DNA of 53,347 bases from Thermoplasmata archaeon (GTDB lineage Archaea > Thermoplasmatota > Thermoplasmata > Lutacidiplasmatales > UBA184). The notes under the pieces are model-generated. The model was not told the DNA's origin and searched no databases. It saw only the letters and a program-made list of their open reading frames with translations. Shown here one piece after another: positions 25,173 to 33,864 of this stretch. Position 1 is the first letter of the stretch. Each line of letters begins with the position of its first letter. The stretch lies in the NCBI GenBank assembly GCA_027314915.1, contig DAHUZZ010000014.1:1-53347 (forward strand). Reading direction: 5' to 3'. The position numbers and the translations under genes are program-made.

Positions 25173-25618
25173 GCGGCCTTGAGGAGGTACTCCTTCAGGC
25201 GCCGCAGCCGCTCGTCCCAGAGCCGGAAGTGCCAGGAGCGCGCCTCCTCCCAGGCCTCCCCGGAGCCCCATCCGCGGTGCTCCAAGGTCACGTCGATCCC
25301 CTCGGGAGACTCCTGGAGCCGGACGTAGACGTCGGTGCCGGGCGCGGGGGGGTTCATGAGCGGCGCGAACGGGGGCGGCGCGAACCAGGTGAATCCGATG
25401 TCGAGGTCCGGGGTGAGCGCGGTGACCTGGCCGGAGCTCGTGAAGGCCGGCTCGTCCCGGAAGGTGAGCTCGTAGGCGCCGCCGACCCGGGGCTCGACCC
25501 GCGCCTCGTCGCACATCCACTGGTCCAGGATGTCGCCGTCGGTGAACGCCCCGTGGATCATCGAGAGCGGGAGGGGGATCGTCACCTGGATGATGATCGG
25601 ATCGAGCTCCTCGGCCAT
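25163..25618 (-). CDS. SRPBCC/AHSA1-family protein
   Basis: 151 residues. The START/AHSA1 fold is indicated by IIIQVTIPLPLSMIHGAFTD, LDQWMCDEARVEPRVGGAY, GQVTALTPDLDIGFTWF, VTLEHRGWGSGEAWEEARSW and a C-terminal helix LKEYLLKAAYG. Such proteins bind hydrophobic ligands or act as Hsp90-ATPase-activator homologues; the ligand is unknown. A TATA-like box TCAAAGCCTTT (25644-25654, read on the reverse strand) fits a leaderless ATG 25618. Confidence 0.8.
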   Translation of the reverse strand: MAEELDPIIIQVTIPLPLSMIHGAFTDGDILDQWMCDEARVEPRVGGAYELTFRDEPAFTSSGQVTALTPDLDIGFTWFAPPPFAPLMNPPAPGTDVYVRLQESPEGIDVTLEHRGWGSGEAWEEARSWHFRLWDERLRRLKEYLLKAAYG

Positions 25619-25714
25619 ACGGGCGCGGGTGGGGCCCGGGCCGTCAAAGCCTTTGCGTCGGGGCCCGCGGCCGCGAGCTGACCCCGGGGCCGCGGAGCGA
25701 TCGGCCCGAGGATC

Positions 25715-26338
25715 CTACAGGTACTGCTGGTCGGTGTAGCAGTAGTACCGGTGGTACTGCTCGATCCAGGTGCCGGGCTTTCCGCAGCGCGGGCAGATCG
25801 GGGCCGGGGGCGGGATCGGTGCCGCCCCGGGGGCGGTGGGGAGCGGGGGGCTCGTCGCGGCGATCGGCGGGGCGGAGGGAGCCGCCCCGGGCGGTGGGGC
25901 GCTGTACGGGGGCGCGGCCGGATACGGTCCGACCATGCCCGCCCCACCGGCCATCGCCCGCTGCTCGTGGATCGCGTCCCCGAGCTTGAGGTAGGCGACG
26001 ATGTAGAGGACCCCCGCGATGACGCCCCCCCCGATGAGGCCGAAGATGATCGAGAGGATCCCCGCGTCCTGGGCGCCCAGGTAGTTGCCCGCCTTCGAGC
26101 GCTCGTAGAAGTGGGTGTAGACGTACCACACCCCGAAGAGGTCGATCAGGAGCAGGAGGAGGTAGGCGCCGGCGAAGCCGGCGGCGTAGAGCCCGAACAC
26201 CGCGAGCGCGACCAGGGAGAGGGCGGCCTCCGCGATCCAGATCAGCGCCAGGACCAGCTGGAGGATGAACCCGATCAGGATGAGCGTGTCGGCGGTCTGC
26301 GCGGACGGGGGTTTCCCGGCCGGCGGTGTGGGATACAT
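25715..26338 (-). CDS. Membrane protein with a C-terminal zinc ribbon
   Basis: 207 residues. Three to four hydrophobic helices (LILIGFILQLVLALIWIAEA, LSLVALAVFGLYAAGFAGAY, ILSIIFGLIGGGVIAGVLYI) lead to a Pro/Ala-rich linker. The protein ends in CPRCGKPGTWIEQYHRYYCY, a C-x-x-C...C/H metal site. Reminiscent of zinc-ribbon membrane proteins common in Thermoplasmatota, whose function is unknown. Start ATG 26338 was chosen from the TATA-like box at 26358-26368. Confidence 0.7.
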   Translation of the reverse strand: MYPTPPAGKPPSAQTADTLILIGFILQLVLALIWIAEAALSLVALAVFGLYAAGFAGAYLLLLLIDLFGVWYVYTHFYERSKAGNYLGAQDAGILSIIFGLIGGGVIAGVLYIVAYLKLGDAIHEQRAMAGGAGMVGPYPAAPPYSAPPPGAAPSAPPIAATSPPLPTAPGAAPIPPPAPICPRCGKPGTWIEQYHRYYCYTDQQYL

Positions 26339-26357
26339 GAAACGCCGTAGTTGGAGC

Positions 26358-26368
26358 GCTAAATAACC
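26358..26368 (-). promoter_or_regulatory. TATA-like box of the zinc-ribbon membrane protein gene
   Basis: The reverse strand reads GGTTATTTAGC, centred 25 bases before ATG 26338, so the message is probably leaderless. Confidence 0.6.
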
Positions 26369-26433
26369 ACCTTGCGGCGGGGCTTCCCCAGTACGCCCGA
26401 CCGTTCCCGGAAGGGTACGGGTCCTCCGGCCGC

Positions 26434-27489
26434 TCAGCGGCCCTGCGGCCGGCCGAACCAGGCCTCCGATCGCCGCGCGTTCTCGAGCGTGCACACCAGG
26501 ATCACGGCATCGCCGACCGACAGCCGGAGGTCGAAGGGGGGGTTCACGATGGTGCGGTACTCCCCGTTCGGTTCGCGGCGCCCGACCCCGATGAGGAGGC
26601 ACCCGCAGCCCCGGCGGATCTCCGCGTCCGCCTCGGCGAAGCTCGTGCCCGCGAGGGGGGAGCCCGCGGGGAGGAGGTACTCGCGGATGTCCGACTGGAC
26701 GTCCGCGGCGGTCAGGTCCTCGATGGCGAGCGCGACCTCCGGCTCGAACGCGGCGCTCGCGCAGAGCCGGCCCCCCATGTCGGAGGGGCTCGTGACGTAG
26801 GTGACGCCCGCGGAGCGGAGCGTGTTCCGGAGCTCGGGACGGCCCACGGAGACGACGATGCGGAGCTTGGGGTTCGCCGCGCGGATGTTGAGCGCGGCGA
26901 TCATGTTCGCGGCGTCGTCCTCGGTGCAGACGATGACGCTGTGGGCCCCGGAGAGGTTCACCCGGTCCAGGATCGACCGGTCCGACGGGCGGCCGTAGGT
27001 CACGAACAGGCGGTCCTCGTTCGCCAGCGCGCGGGCGTTCGGGACCTCGTCCGGCTCCTCCACGACGTAGGCGACCTTCTGGTCCTGGACCAGGAGCTCC
27101 CGGACGGCGGATTGTCCGACGCCGGAGAACCCGAGCACGATCACATGATCGCGCATGGGCGTGCCGTAGAGCCCGAGGGCGCGCCGCTGCGCCTCCTCGG
27201 TCACGGTCGAGGTGATGACGGCGATGAGATAACCTAGCAGGAAGATCTGCATCACGATCACGCCCGACGTGAGCTCCTTCGCGAAGATCGTGGTCGGCAC
27301 CACGTCCCCGTACCCCACCGTCCCGAGGGTCACGATCGCCCAGTAGAACGAGTTCCCGAGGGTCTGGGTCGGGTACTCGGCGTACCAGAAGAGGACCCCG
27401 GCCAGGATCCAGACGGCCACGAACAGGATGATGTAGACCCCGATCCGGGAGAGCAGGTGGAGGGCCGATTGCGTCGCGCCGCGGGGCAC
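26434..27489 (-). CDS. Potassium channel with RCK (TrkA-N/TrkA-C) domains
   Basis: 351 residues. Two membrane helices flank a pore loop with the K+ selectivity filter TVGYGD (in WAIVTLGTVGYGDVVPTT). Next is an RCK/TrkA-N Rossmann domain, VIVLGFSGVGQSAVRELL, with the VVEEPDE acidic end of strand 2, then a TrkA-C domain (about residues 255-340; FDLRLSVGDAVILV). Nucleotide or ion binding to the RCK ring would gate the channel, as in MthK-type channels. The start is GTG 27489. Confidence 0.9.
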   Translation of the reverse strand: MPRGATQSALHLLSRIGVYIILFVAVWILAGVLFWYAEYPTQTLGNSFYWAIVTLGTVGYGDVVPTTIFAKELTSGVIVMQIFLLGYLIAVITSTVTEEAQRRALGLYGTPMRDHVIVLGFSGVGQSAVRELLVQDQKVAYVVEEPDEVPNARALANEDRLFVTYGRPSDRSILDRVNLSGAHSVIVCTEDDAANMIAALNIRAANPKLRIVVSVGRPELRNTLRSAGVTYVTSPSDMGGRLCASAAFEPEVALAIEDLTAADVQSDIREYLLPAGSPLAGTSFAEADAEIRRGCGCLLIGVGRREPNGEYRTIVNPPFDLRLSVGDAVILVCTLENARRSEAWFGRPQGR

Positions 27490-27667
27490 GAGCCGCGGCG
27501 TAGCGCTCCTACGGGAAAGCGTTTCGGCCGGCCCGGTCCGGTGGGGGTCGGGGCGGACCTACCGCTCCGGATACGCCGGGATGGGGTAGGCCGGGACCGC
27601 CACACCCTGTCGTCACATCGGAGGATAAAGGGCGAAGGCCCCGTCTGCCCCCCGCGCGAGGTCGTTC

Positions 27668-29794
27668 GTGGCCCTCCATATCTCCCCGTTCGAGCTCCCC
27701 CGTCACCATGGTCGCCCGGCGGCCCGGGTGGCGCTCCTCTCCGCGCTGGTCCTGGTCCTGGTCCTGCTGCTCCCCATCGTCCCGGCCACGAGGGGGCCGG
27801 GCGGGGCCCCCGGCCCATCCTCCGCGCCCCGGGCCATCCTCCCGGCGAACGGCGGGCACTGCGCGAAGCCGGCGTCGGTGATCATCCCCTCGGTCGCGCC
27901 CACGGGGTCGGTCGCGGTCGGGGACACGCTCTCCGTGAGCTACGAGATCGAGATCACCCGGGGCACGGCGCCCCTCACCATCTACTTCCCCCGGATCTAC
28001 GCGAACTTCCCGATGGCCGGCGGCGGCACGACGGTCGCCTCGGTGGCCCCGAACACCCTCACGGGGGTCACCACGAGCTGGACCAACGGCTCGGCGGAGT
28101 CCGCGACCCACACCTTCACCGCCTCGGGGAGCTTCGCGAGCGGGGCGACGGCCGAGCTGACCAGCGAGCTGCTCGCCGTGATGGCCAACGAGACCCGCTA
28201 CGAGGGCTGGAACGTGAGCGTCCGCTGGAGCTGGACCCTCGTCACCGGCTCGGGCACCGTGGTGAGCCCGTGGACCGGAGGGACCGACCTGGACAGCTGT
28301 CCGAGCAACTTCTGGCCGGCGCCGCGGGTCACCCTGCTTCAGGACGGGAACACGAGCGGTCCTCCGGGGACGATCTTCACGGCGGAGCTCGGGGGGTACG
28401 TGGCGAAGCAGTACTTCTTCCTCGAGATCGAGACGCCCTCGGGCCACGCGGTCTACTCCCAGGGTACCACGGCGGGCGCGACCAACACCACGAACGTCAC
28501 CATCCCCTTCGACTGCTGGTGCGGCCAGCTCACGCCGGGGCCGTACCTCACGCACCTCCACAACCTGATGGGTTCGCTGCTCTACAGCATCTCCGTCCTC
28601 GTCACGAACCCCGACGGCCTCAGCGCGAATGTTACCTCGAACGTCACGGCGGGCCCGAACCCGCTCGAGGTCTCGTTCACCGCGACCGCGATCCCGGGGG
28701 TCCCCCCGTACACCTACCTCTGGAGCTTCGGGGATGGAGGCTCGAGCTCGAGCCAGGACCCGGTCCACACCTATACCCAGGTCGGGAACTTCTCCGCGAA
28801 CCTCACGATCCAGGATGCCCGGGGCGAGAACGCGGTCTCCTCGGTCCTGATCACCGACTACACGCCGCCCGATCCGCTCGTCGCCTCGGTCACGGCGAAC
28901 GTGACCGAGGGGGTCGCCCCGCTCCACGTCCAGTTCGGCTCGACCATCGCGGGGGGCCTGGGGCCGTACCAGGTCAGCTGGAGCTTCGGGGCGAACCGGA
29001 CGAGCGATGTGCCGGACCCGGTCGAGACCTTCTTCGGCGCCGGGTTCTACATCGTCGTCCTCAACGTGACCGACCGGACCGGGGCGGCCACCTCGGCCTT
29101 CATCGACCTGACGGTCCATCCCTCCTCCGGGGGCTTCCTCGTGGCGGTGAGCCCGGGCTCCGGCCACCACGAGGTCCCCGCCGCGGTCGAGCTCCAGGCG
29201 AGCGTGACCGGCGGGGTCGCGCCGTACGACATCCTCTGGCGGATCTCCGGGGCGACCCGTATGTTCTCCGGGCCGGTCGTGAACTACACCTTCGCCGCGC
29301 CCGGCACCTATGCGATCGTCGTCAACGTGACCGACCGCCTCGGCGACCGGGTGACCCGGACGGTGAGCTACGTCGTCTACGAACCGCTCACCGTCGTCGT
29401 CGCGGAGCTCACGGGGACCGGGGCGGTCGGGACCCCCGCCGTGATCGTCGCCAACGTCGCGGGCGGCGGGCCGATCACCGGGTACCACTGGGCGCTCAAC
29501 GGCGTACCCTCCCCGATCAACGGGACGCGGTTCGAATTCACCTCCACGATCAGCGGAAGCTACGCGGTCTCGCTCCGGGTCGGTGATCTCTACGGGGACC
29601 AGGCCACCGCCTCGCTCCTCGTCGTCGTCACGGAGCATCCCTTCGGGTACGTTCCGCCCCCGAACCGGGCGGCGCCTACGGCGGGAGTCCCGATCGTCGG
29701 ATACGTGATCGTGCTCGCGATCGCGGGCGCCGTGCTGGGCGGCGTGGGGTACGCGTGGTCCCGAGGGAAGCGCCCTCCCCTCCCGGGTCCCTGA
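27668..29794 (+). CDS. PKD-domain surface protein
   Basis: 708 residues from GTG 27668. Hydrophobic export signal (VALLSALVLVLVLLLPIVPA). The middle holds PKD units: PYTYLWSFGDGGSSSSQDPV followed by YTQVGNFSANLTIQD, then GPYQVSWSFGANRT with a similar tail, then GVAPYDILWRISGAT with FAAPGTYAIVVNVTD. Many N-x-S/T sites. One membrane helix (IVGYVIVLAIAGAVLGGVGYA) sits near the C-terminus with a short basic tail. It is a wall- or envelope-exposed protein, probably adhesive or structural. A TATA-like GGATAAAGG lies near 27621-27630. Its 3' end overlaps the antisense MBL gene by about 205 bases. Confidence 0.8.
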   Translation: MALHISPFELPRHHGRPAARVALLSALVLVLVLLLPIVPATRGPGGAPGPSSAPRAILPANGGHCAKPASVIIPSVAPTGSVAVGDTLSVSYEIEITRGTAPLTIYFPRIYANFPMAGGGTTVASVAPNTLTGVTTSWTNGSAESATHTFTASGSFASGATAELTSELLAVMANETRYEGWNVSVRWSWTLVTGSGTVVSPWTGGTDLDSCPSNFWPAPRVTLLQDGNTSGPPGTIFTAELGGYVAKQYFFLEIETPSGHAVYSQGTTAGATNTTNVTIPFDCWCGQLTPGPYLTHLHNLMGSLLYSISVLVTNPDGLSANVTSNVTAGPNPLEVSFTATAIPGVPPYTYLWSFGDGGSSSSQDPVHTYTQVGNFSANLTIQDARGENAVSSVLITDYTPPDPLVASVTANVTEGVAPLHVQFGSTIAGGLGPYQVSWSFGANRTSDVPDPVETFFGAGFYIVVLNVTDRTGAATSAFIDLTVHPSSGGFLVAVSPGSGHHEVPAAVELQASVTGGVAPYDILWRISGATRMFSGPVVNYTFAAPGTYAIVVNVTDRLGDRVTRTVSYVVYEPLTVVVAELTGTGAVGTPAVIVANVAGGGPITGYHWALNGVPSPINGTRFEFTSTISGSYAVSLRVGDLYGDQATASLLVVVTEHPFGYVPPPNRAAPTAGVPIVGYVIVLAIAGAVLGGVGYAWSRGKRPPLPGP

Positions 29795-30734
29795 GCGGGG
29801 CCCCTCCCGCGCGTCGGCCGCGGACGGGTCGCTCCGCCGGACGCGGTCCGGAGCGCACGCACCGAGGCGGCGAAGGCGGAGGGGCTCGACCAGTCGGCGT
29901 ACTCCGCCGGCGGCTCCTCGACCGGGGGATCGGTGAGGGCGCACGTAGCGAGGGCGTCGAGGTACGCCCGGACCTCGCCCAGGGAGGAAACCTCCGTGAC
30001 GGGGCCGTGGCCCGGCACGAGGTGCTTCGGGGCGACCTCCTCGATGCGGTCGAGCGCCTGGCGAAGGCGCGGAAGGTTCCCGGAGCGGAGGTTCGGGTGC
30101 GTCCGGACGGTGACCAGGTCGCCGGTGAACAGTGTCTCCGCCTCCGGCACCCAGAGGGCGCTGTCGCTCTCGCTGTGGCCCCCGCTCTCGATCGCATAGA
30201 CCCCCCGGTCGCCCGGGAACCGGAACTCGTCGTGGAACACTTCGCCCGGGGCCAGCGGCTGGGCGAGCGCCCGCTCCTCGGAGATGGCCCGGCGCCACGC
30301 GAGCTCGTCCCTCAGCTCCGCGCGGGCGGGGGACTCCGGCCATCCCGCTTCGCGGTCCACGAGGTGGGTCGTCTGGAGGCCCCAGCTCGAGCTGGCGAGG
30401 AGGCGCCCCAGTTCCGGTCCCCGTTCGATCAGGATCTTCTGCGTGCGTTCGGTCGAGAGGATGATCGCCGAGCCGAACGCACGGTTCCCGAGCGTGTGGT
30501 CCCAGTGCCAGTGGCTGTTCAGGACGTGCGACGGGTCCCGCCCGGTCAGGAGACGTGCGGCCGATCGGAGGTCCCGGGCGGCCTGGGGGTCTGCATCGTA
30601 TCGAAGACGACGGTCACCCGCCCGGTGTCCACGATCCCCGAGTTGCTCGTGTTCCCCGTGCCCGGCTTCGGGATCGCCGCCCAGACTCCCGTCGAGAGGC
30701 GCTCGATGTCGAGCTGCGGGGTGCTGCGATGCAT
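29590..30734 (-). pseudogene. Metallo-beta-lactamase-fold hydrolase, frameshifted near the N-terminus
   Basis: Starts at ATG 30734 with RLSTGVWAAIPKPGTGNTSN and VVFDTMQTP, then runs into nonsense and a stop at 30546. The next frame continues properly with AARDLRSAARLLTGRDPSHV and the metal motif SHWHWDHTLGN. It then goes to ALWVPEAETLFTGDLV (metal-ligand Asp) and HLVPGHGPVTEVSSLGEV (metal-ligand His). One extra C at the C5 run (G5 at 30585-30589 on the + strand) joins the two. The repaired protein is a quinoprotein-relay/SoxH-like MBL hydrolase. The long C-terminus antisense to the PKD gene is probably shadow sequence. Confidence 0.65.
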
Positions 30735-30903
30735 GCGCGGGGCCCGGCGGAAGGCACGGCCGGACGCACCGTGCGGGCGCTCGGGCCGGACCGGTGGACC
30801 CGGTTCGACCCCTTAAGCCTCGGGTCGCCGGCCCCGGGACCGATCCGCTCGCGTCGAACCCCGGCCTCGCGTGCGGGGACGGTGCGGACGCTGGCGGTCC
30901 CCG

Positions 30904-31206
30904 TCAGGACCTTCGCTCGGCCCTCTTCTTCTCGCGCCGGAGCGTGTCCTGGAGGGCGCTCAGGTTGGTGCGGAGGTACACCCGATCCGAACGGAACATG
31001 CCCATCCCCCGGCGGAGTCGTGCGATCTCGGCCCCGAACCGCTCCGATTCGAGGATCCTCTCGAGCGACGCGACGTGCCGGATCAGCGGCTCGACCCGGA
31101 GCCGGTTCCAGTCCGTCCGGGAGCGGAGTCGGGAGGATTCCCGCTTCAGCTCTTCCAGCTCCGTCCGGAACGACGGGATCGCCCCCTTGTAGACCCGATC
31201 CACCAT
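30904..31206 (-). CDS. Small charged helical protein
   Basis: 100 residues, highly charged and predicted mainly helical: SFRTELEELKRESSRLRS, then LIRHVASLERILESERFG, ending LQDTLRREKKRAERRS. Coiled-coil-like heptads are visible. Family not recognised. It starts at ATG 31206, close after a GATAGGAGG stretch that may hold a ribosome binding site. Confidence 0.5.
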   Translation of the reverse strand: MVDRVYKGAIPSFRTELEELKRESSRLRSRTDWNRLRVEPLIRHVASLERILESERFGAEIARLRRGMGMFRSDRVYLRTNLSALQDTLRREKKRAERRS

Positions 31207-31560
31207 CTGGCCCCGCCCGGCCTCCTATCGCACCCTCCGTCGAAACGGCTCCGTCGTCCGCGCCAAAGGGGGGAGTACCACCGGGTCATGCGGGCCGACG
31301 TACCGGTGCGAAGGTGAGGAGCCGGAGCGGATCCCGCGTCCGCGCGAACCGTGGCGATGCCGCACCGCTCCGCGGGAAACCGTGGGGCTCCCAAGAGCGT
31401 GGGGGCGATCGCCGCCCCCTTCCGTCGATTTATAACCTCTCTCCCCCAACCGCGCTGTGCGTGAGTGAGACACTCGCATACCGTCCACAAACCCCTCGGT
31501 TTATCTGGGCCTCCTTCGAAAGTACCTCGTCCAACACGACAGGAGTTGCGAAGAACAGGT
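31207..31560. other. Intergenic region with TATA-like elements
   Basis: No convincing gene. It contains a strong TATA-like GATTTATAACC (31427-31437) and a second AT-rich patch GGTTTATCTG (about 31499-31508), both pointing toward the ORF at 31561. If the first is used, the leader is about 100 bases. A small transcribed RNA here cannot be excluded, but no family was recognised. Confidence 0.4.
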
Positions 31561-31905
31561 ATGTCGCTCGTTCGAGATGGCGTCGGATGGTCGGAAGCCC
31601 AGCTGATCGAGGAACTTCGGGAGATCCGGGAGCACTTCAACGGCATGGAGCGTTCGTTCTCTTCCCTGCCGCCCGAGCTCCCCCACGGCTACCCCGTGGA
31701 GAGCCTGCGGCGCTTCCTCGCCTCGACGATCGCTCTGGCGGACTCGGTGCTCACCGCGCCCGCGCCCCCGCGCAAGATCCTGATCCAGACGCTCAACGAG
31801 CTCCATGAGTGCCTGAAGATCGTGCCGTACGTGGTGCACGCGGCGCAGTCCGACTGTTCCCCGTTCCCGGGGCACTCGACGGAGGAATTCGGGGCCCTCG
31901 CGTAG
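31561..31905 (+). CDS. Small soluble protein of unknown function
   Basis: 114 residues. Helical throughout: EAQLIEELREIREHFNGME, VESLRRFLASTIALADSVL, RKILIQTLNELHECLKIV. Two Cys near the C-terminus. Family not recognised. ATG 31561 was chosen over the in-frame GTG 31465 because the extra N-terminus has low-complexity Arg/Pro content. A GGAG lies about 15 bases upstream. Confidence 0.6.
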   Translation: MSLVRDGVGWSEAQLIEELREIREHFNGMERSFSSLPPELPHGYPVESLRRFLASTIALADSVLTAPAPPRKILIQTLNELHECLKIVPYVVHAAQSDCSPFPGHSTEEFGALA

Positions 31906-32530
31906 GACGCGGCCGATCCGGGCCTTGGCCCTCCGTCGACCGGCCCGGCCCCTGGCCCCCGGAGCCGAACCGCCCGATGACCGTCACGCCCCTCGTGCTG
32001 GGGCGGTAAACCGGCGTCGTCCCTCCGGGGTTCGTAGGGCGGGCCACGGCCCGCGCACTCCACCTTCCCTACCTTCCGGCCTTCGCGGCCGTGCGCCGAG
32101 CGGAACCCGCGGGGTCGGCGCGCCCTTGGGCGGCCCAGGAGCGATGACGCAGAGGGCACCCCCCACCCGGATCCGTCCCCAAAGGGCCGTTCCGGCGCGT
32201 GCGAGCTCAGAAACCCGGGCACCACCGGGGGGATCCACCGCGGTCCCCTGCTTCCGGGGCCGGTACGTTCGGCCCTCCCTCGGAGCTCGCGGGGCGGATT
32301 CGGCGGAGGTGGGTCGGTAGGCACGTGGGGCGGTGGACGGGCCGCGACCCCTCCGGTCCGGGCCGCGACGGGGTACGGAGCTCGGCCCCTCGATGGAGGG
32401 TACCCTGGGGACGCCTATGCCCGCCGTGTGGTTCCATAGCACGCCTTTAAGCCCCGTACGCGGTACCCGGTCGCTCTCAGCGGGCGCGCAGCGGCAGCTA
32501 ACTCTCAGCAGTAGGTGTTCCTTCCGAATC
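31906..32530. other. Gene-poor region
   Basis: No ORF here has coding-like composition; open frames on both strands are Arg/Pro/Gly-rich. It was searched by eye for RNase P, SRP and tRNA signatures with no match. A palindromic TATA-like CCTTTAAG (about 32445-32452) could drive transcription in both directions. On the reverse strand a CCCC-GGAAGCA-GGGG hairpin is visible. A structured RNA remains possible. Confidence 0.4.
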
Positions 32531-32830
32531 ATGGTGGGCCGGCAATTCCCGGCCCGAGACCGTCGGCTGTCCCAGGAGGGTGGGGACGCGAGGGGTCGCC
32601 GATGCGACTTCGAAAACGCCTACCGCTTCGCCACGGGGTTCATGCTGAAGGAGAGTCTGCGGGCCCAGTACTGCTTTGGTCCGCTCGCCGAGTCGAGCGT
32701 CCAGTCTCTCGGGTATGCCTTCGTCTGTCGGAGGCACTTCCGACTTTGCCACGCGCACGCCGAACTGTTCCAACTCATCCGCTACGGTTCGTACCCCGAC
32801 CGGTGGACCGGCGAGCAGAGCGACGGGTGA
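32531..32830 (+). CDS. Small Cys/His-containing orphan ORF
   Basis: 99 residues from ATG 32531. It contains RRCDFENAYRFATGFMLKES and AFVCRRHFRLCHAHAELF. C-x-x-x-H...C-H spacing hints at metal binding, and the amino-acid mix is more natural than in shadow frames nearby. The TATA-like CCTTTAAG at about 32445-32452 gives a leader of some 55 bases. Family not recognised; it could be a chance ORF. Confidence 0.4.
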   Translation: MVGRQFPARDRRLSQEGGDARGRRCDFENAYRFATGFMLKESLRAQYCFGPLAESSVQSLGYAFVCRRHFRLCHAHAELFQLIRYGSYPDRWTGEQSDG

Positions 32831-32930
32831 CGGACGGAGCGTCGCGATCGCCCCGCCCGCCCGGAGCGGGTCCGGCGCCGAACGATTCGCGTCCCGATGG
32901 ACGGGCCACCGGTCCCGACCCGGTGCGGAG

Positions 32931-33002
32931 TGGACTGGTCGGGATTTGAACCCGAGGCCTCCGGTTTGCAAAACCGGCGATCTTCCGCTGATCTACCAGC
33001 CC
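32931..33002 (-). tRNA. tRNA-Ala (TGC)
   Basis: 72 bases, no intron. The acceptor GGGCTGG pairs with CCAGTCC (one G-T), and the discriminator is A. The D stem is GATC/GATC. The anticodon stem is CCGGT/ACCGG with loop TT-TGC-AA, and the T arm is CGGGT-TCAAATC-type. The 3' CCA is not encoded. Confidence 0.93.
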
Positions 33003-33031
33003 AACGGTCCCGAGATGCGCCGGGCCGGCGC

Positions 33032-33784
33032 TTATCTCTTCCGCGGGGCGGCGGGGGTCCCCCGGCGGTCCCGGGAATCCACGGCGACCCGCTCCCAGGC
33101 CTCGCGCAGCTTCGGCACGGTGTCGAGGTCGGCGATCCCGCTCGGGGGGACCCACCGGTACTCGACGTGCTCCCGATCGATCCGGATCGGAGGGTCGACG
33201 GCCCGGAAGTGGAAGGGATGCACCGCGAACGCCCGGCCTTCCCCGCGGGCGTAGACCAGGTTCCCGATCGTGCAGAGCGCGAGCCGGTCCTTGGGGAGCC
33301 CGAGCTCCTCCCGGATCTCGGTGTAGGCCTGTTCGAGCGGCGGGTCGGTCTCGACGTACCCCGACACGGCCGCCCACTTCCCGCGGAACGTGGAGACCGC
33401 CCCCGATCGCCGGAGAAGGAGGATCTTCCCGTCCCCCCGCTCGAGGAAGCAGGTGACGACCTGCGCGAGCGGAACGTCCGGGACCTCGACGACCCCGCGG
33501 GTCCCGTCGACCCGGACCCGGTCCCCCTCCTCGAGGAGATCCCGGGGGATGCCGGCCACCGTCGGAACGGGAGGGCGTGGCACGCCGGGCCCGGGGGGTT
33601 CCTCGAGCACGAGGGCGCGCACGCCGAGCGGCTCCGCCCCGGGCGCGGGAGGGAGGAGCGTCGGGGCGTACCGCACCGGCGCCTCCTCGCGGTCGAGCCG
33701 TCGGATCGGCGCTTCGAGAGCGCCCCCCACCCGCAGGCGCCCCGCGCCGGACCCGGGCACGACGGGCCGACCGGAAAGCTCCAT
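33032..33784 (-). CDS. Swivel-domain / NUDIX hydrolase fusion
   Basis: 250 residues. The N-terminal ~105 residues (SGRPVVPGSGAGRLRVGG to TVAGIPRDLLEEGDRVRVDG, ending GVVEV) look like a mobile swivelling domain of the PEP-synthase/AcnX-small-subunit kind. It lacks the catalytic His of the PEP type. The C-terminal ~140 residues are NUDIX: GYVETDPPLEQAYTEIREEL is the Nudix box, with Thr replacing the usual first Arg. A nucleoside-diphosphate-linked substrate is expected but not identifiable. ATG 33784 was preferred to TTG 33832. It shares a divergent promoter region with the flavin oxidoreductase gene. Confidence 0.7.
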   Translation of the reverse strand: MELSGRPVVPGSGAGRLRVGGALEAPIRRLDREEAPVRYAPTLLPPAPGAEPLGVRALVLEEPPGPGVPRPPVPTVAGIPRDLLEEGDRVRVDGTRGVVEVPDVPLAQVVTCFLERGDGKILLLRRSGAVSTFRGKWAAVSGYVETDPPLEQAYTEIREELGLPKDRLALCTIGNLVYARGEGRAFAVHPFHFRAVDPPIRIDREHVEYRWVPPSGIADLDTVPKLREAWERVAVDSRDRRGTPAAPRKR

Positions 33785-33835
33785 CGCCCGCCGAAGGCCG
33801 CTCCGGGAGATGACCGTGCTGCCGCGGTGCAAAAC

Positions 33836-33845
33836 CCTTCAAAGG
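33836..33845. promoter_or_regulatory. Near-palindromic TATA-like element between divergent genes
   Basis: CCTTCAAAGG is centred about 25 bases before the GTG start (33865) of the oxidoreductase gene. Being nearly palindromic, it could also direct transcription toward the NUDIX gene. Confidence 0.45.
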
Positions 33846-33864
33846 CCCTCCCGCTCGGCCCGCC

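Noticed and set aside
27509-30343. 944-residue reverse ORF across the PKD gene
   Set aside because: Antisense shadow of the PKD gene, low-complexity Arg/Asp/Gly; only the MBL frame beside it shows real motifs.
32000-32450. RNase P RNA or SRP RNA in the gene-poor region
   Set aside because: The conserved cores of these RNAs (P4 segments; SRP helix 8 loops) could not be found on either strand.
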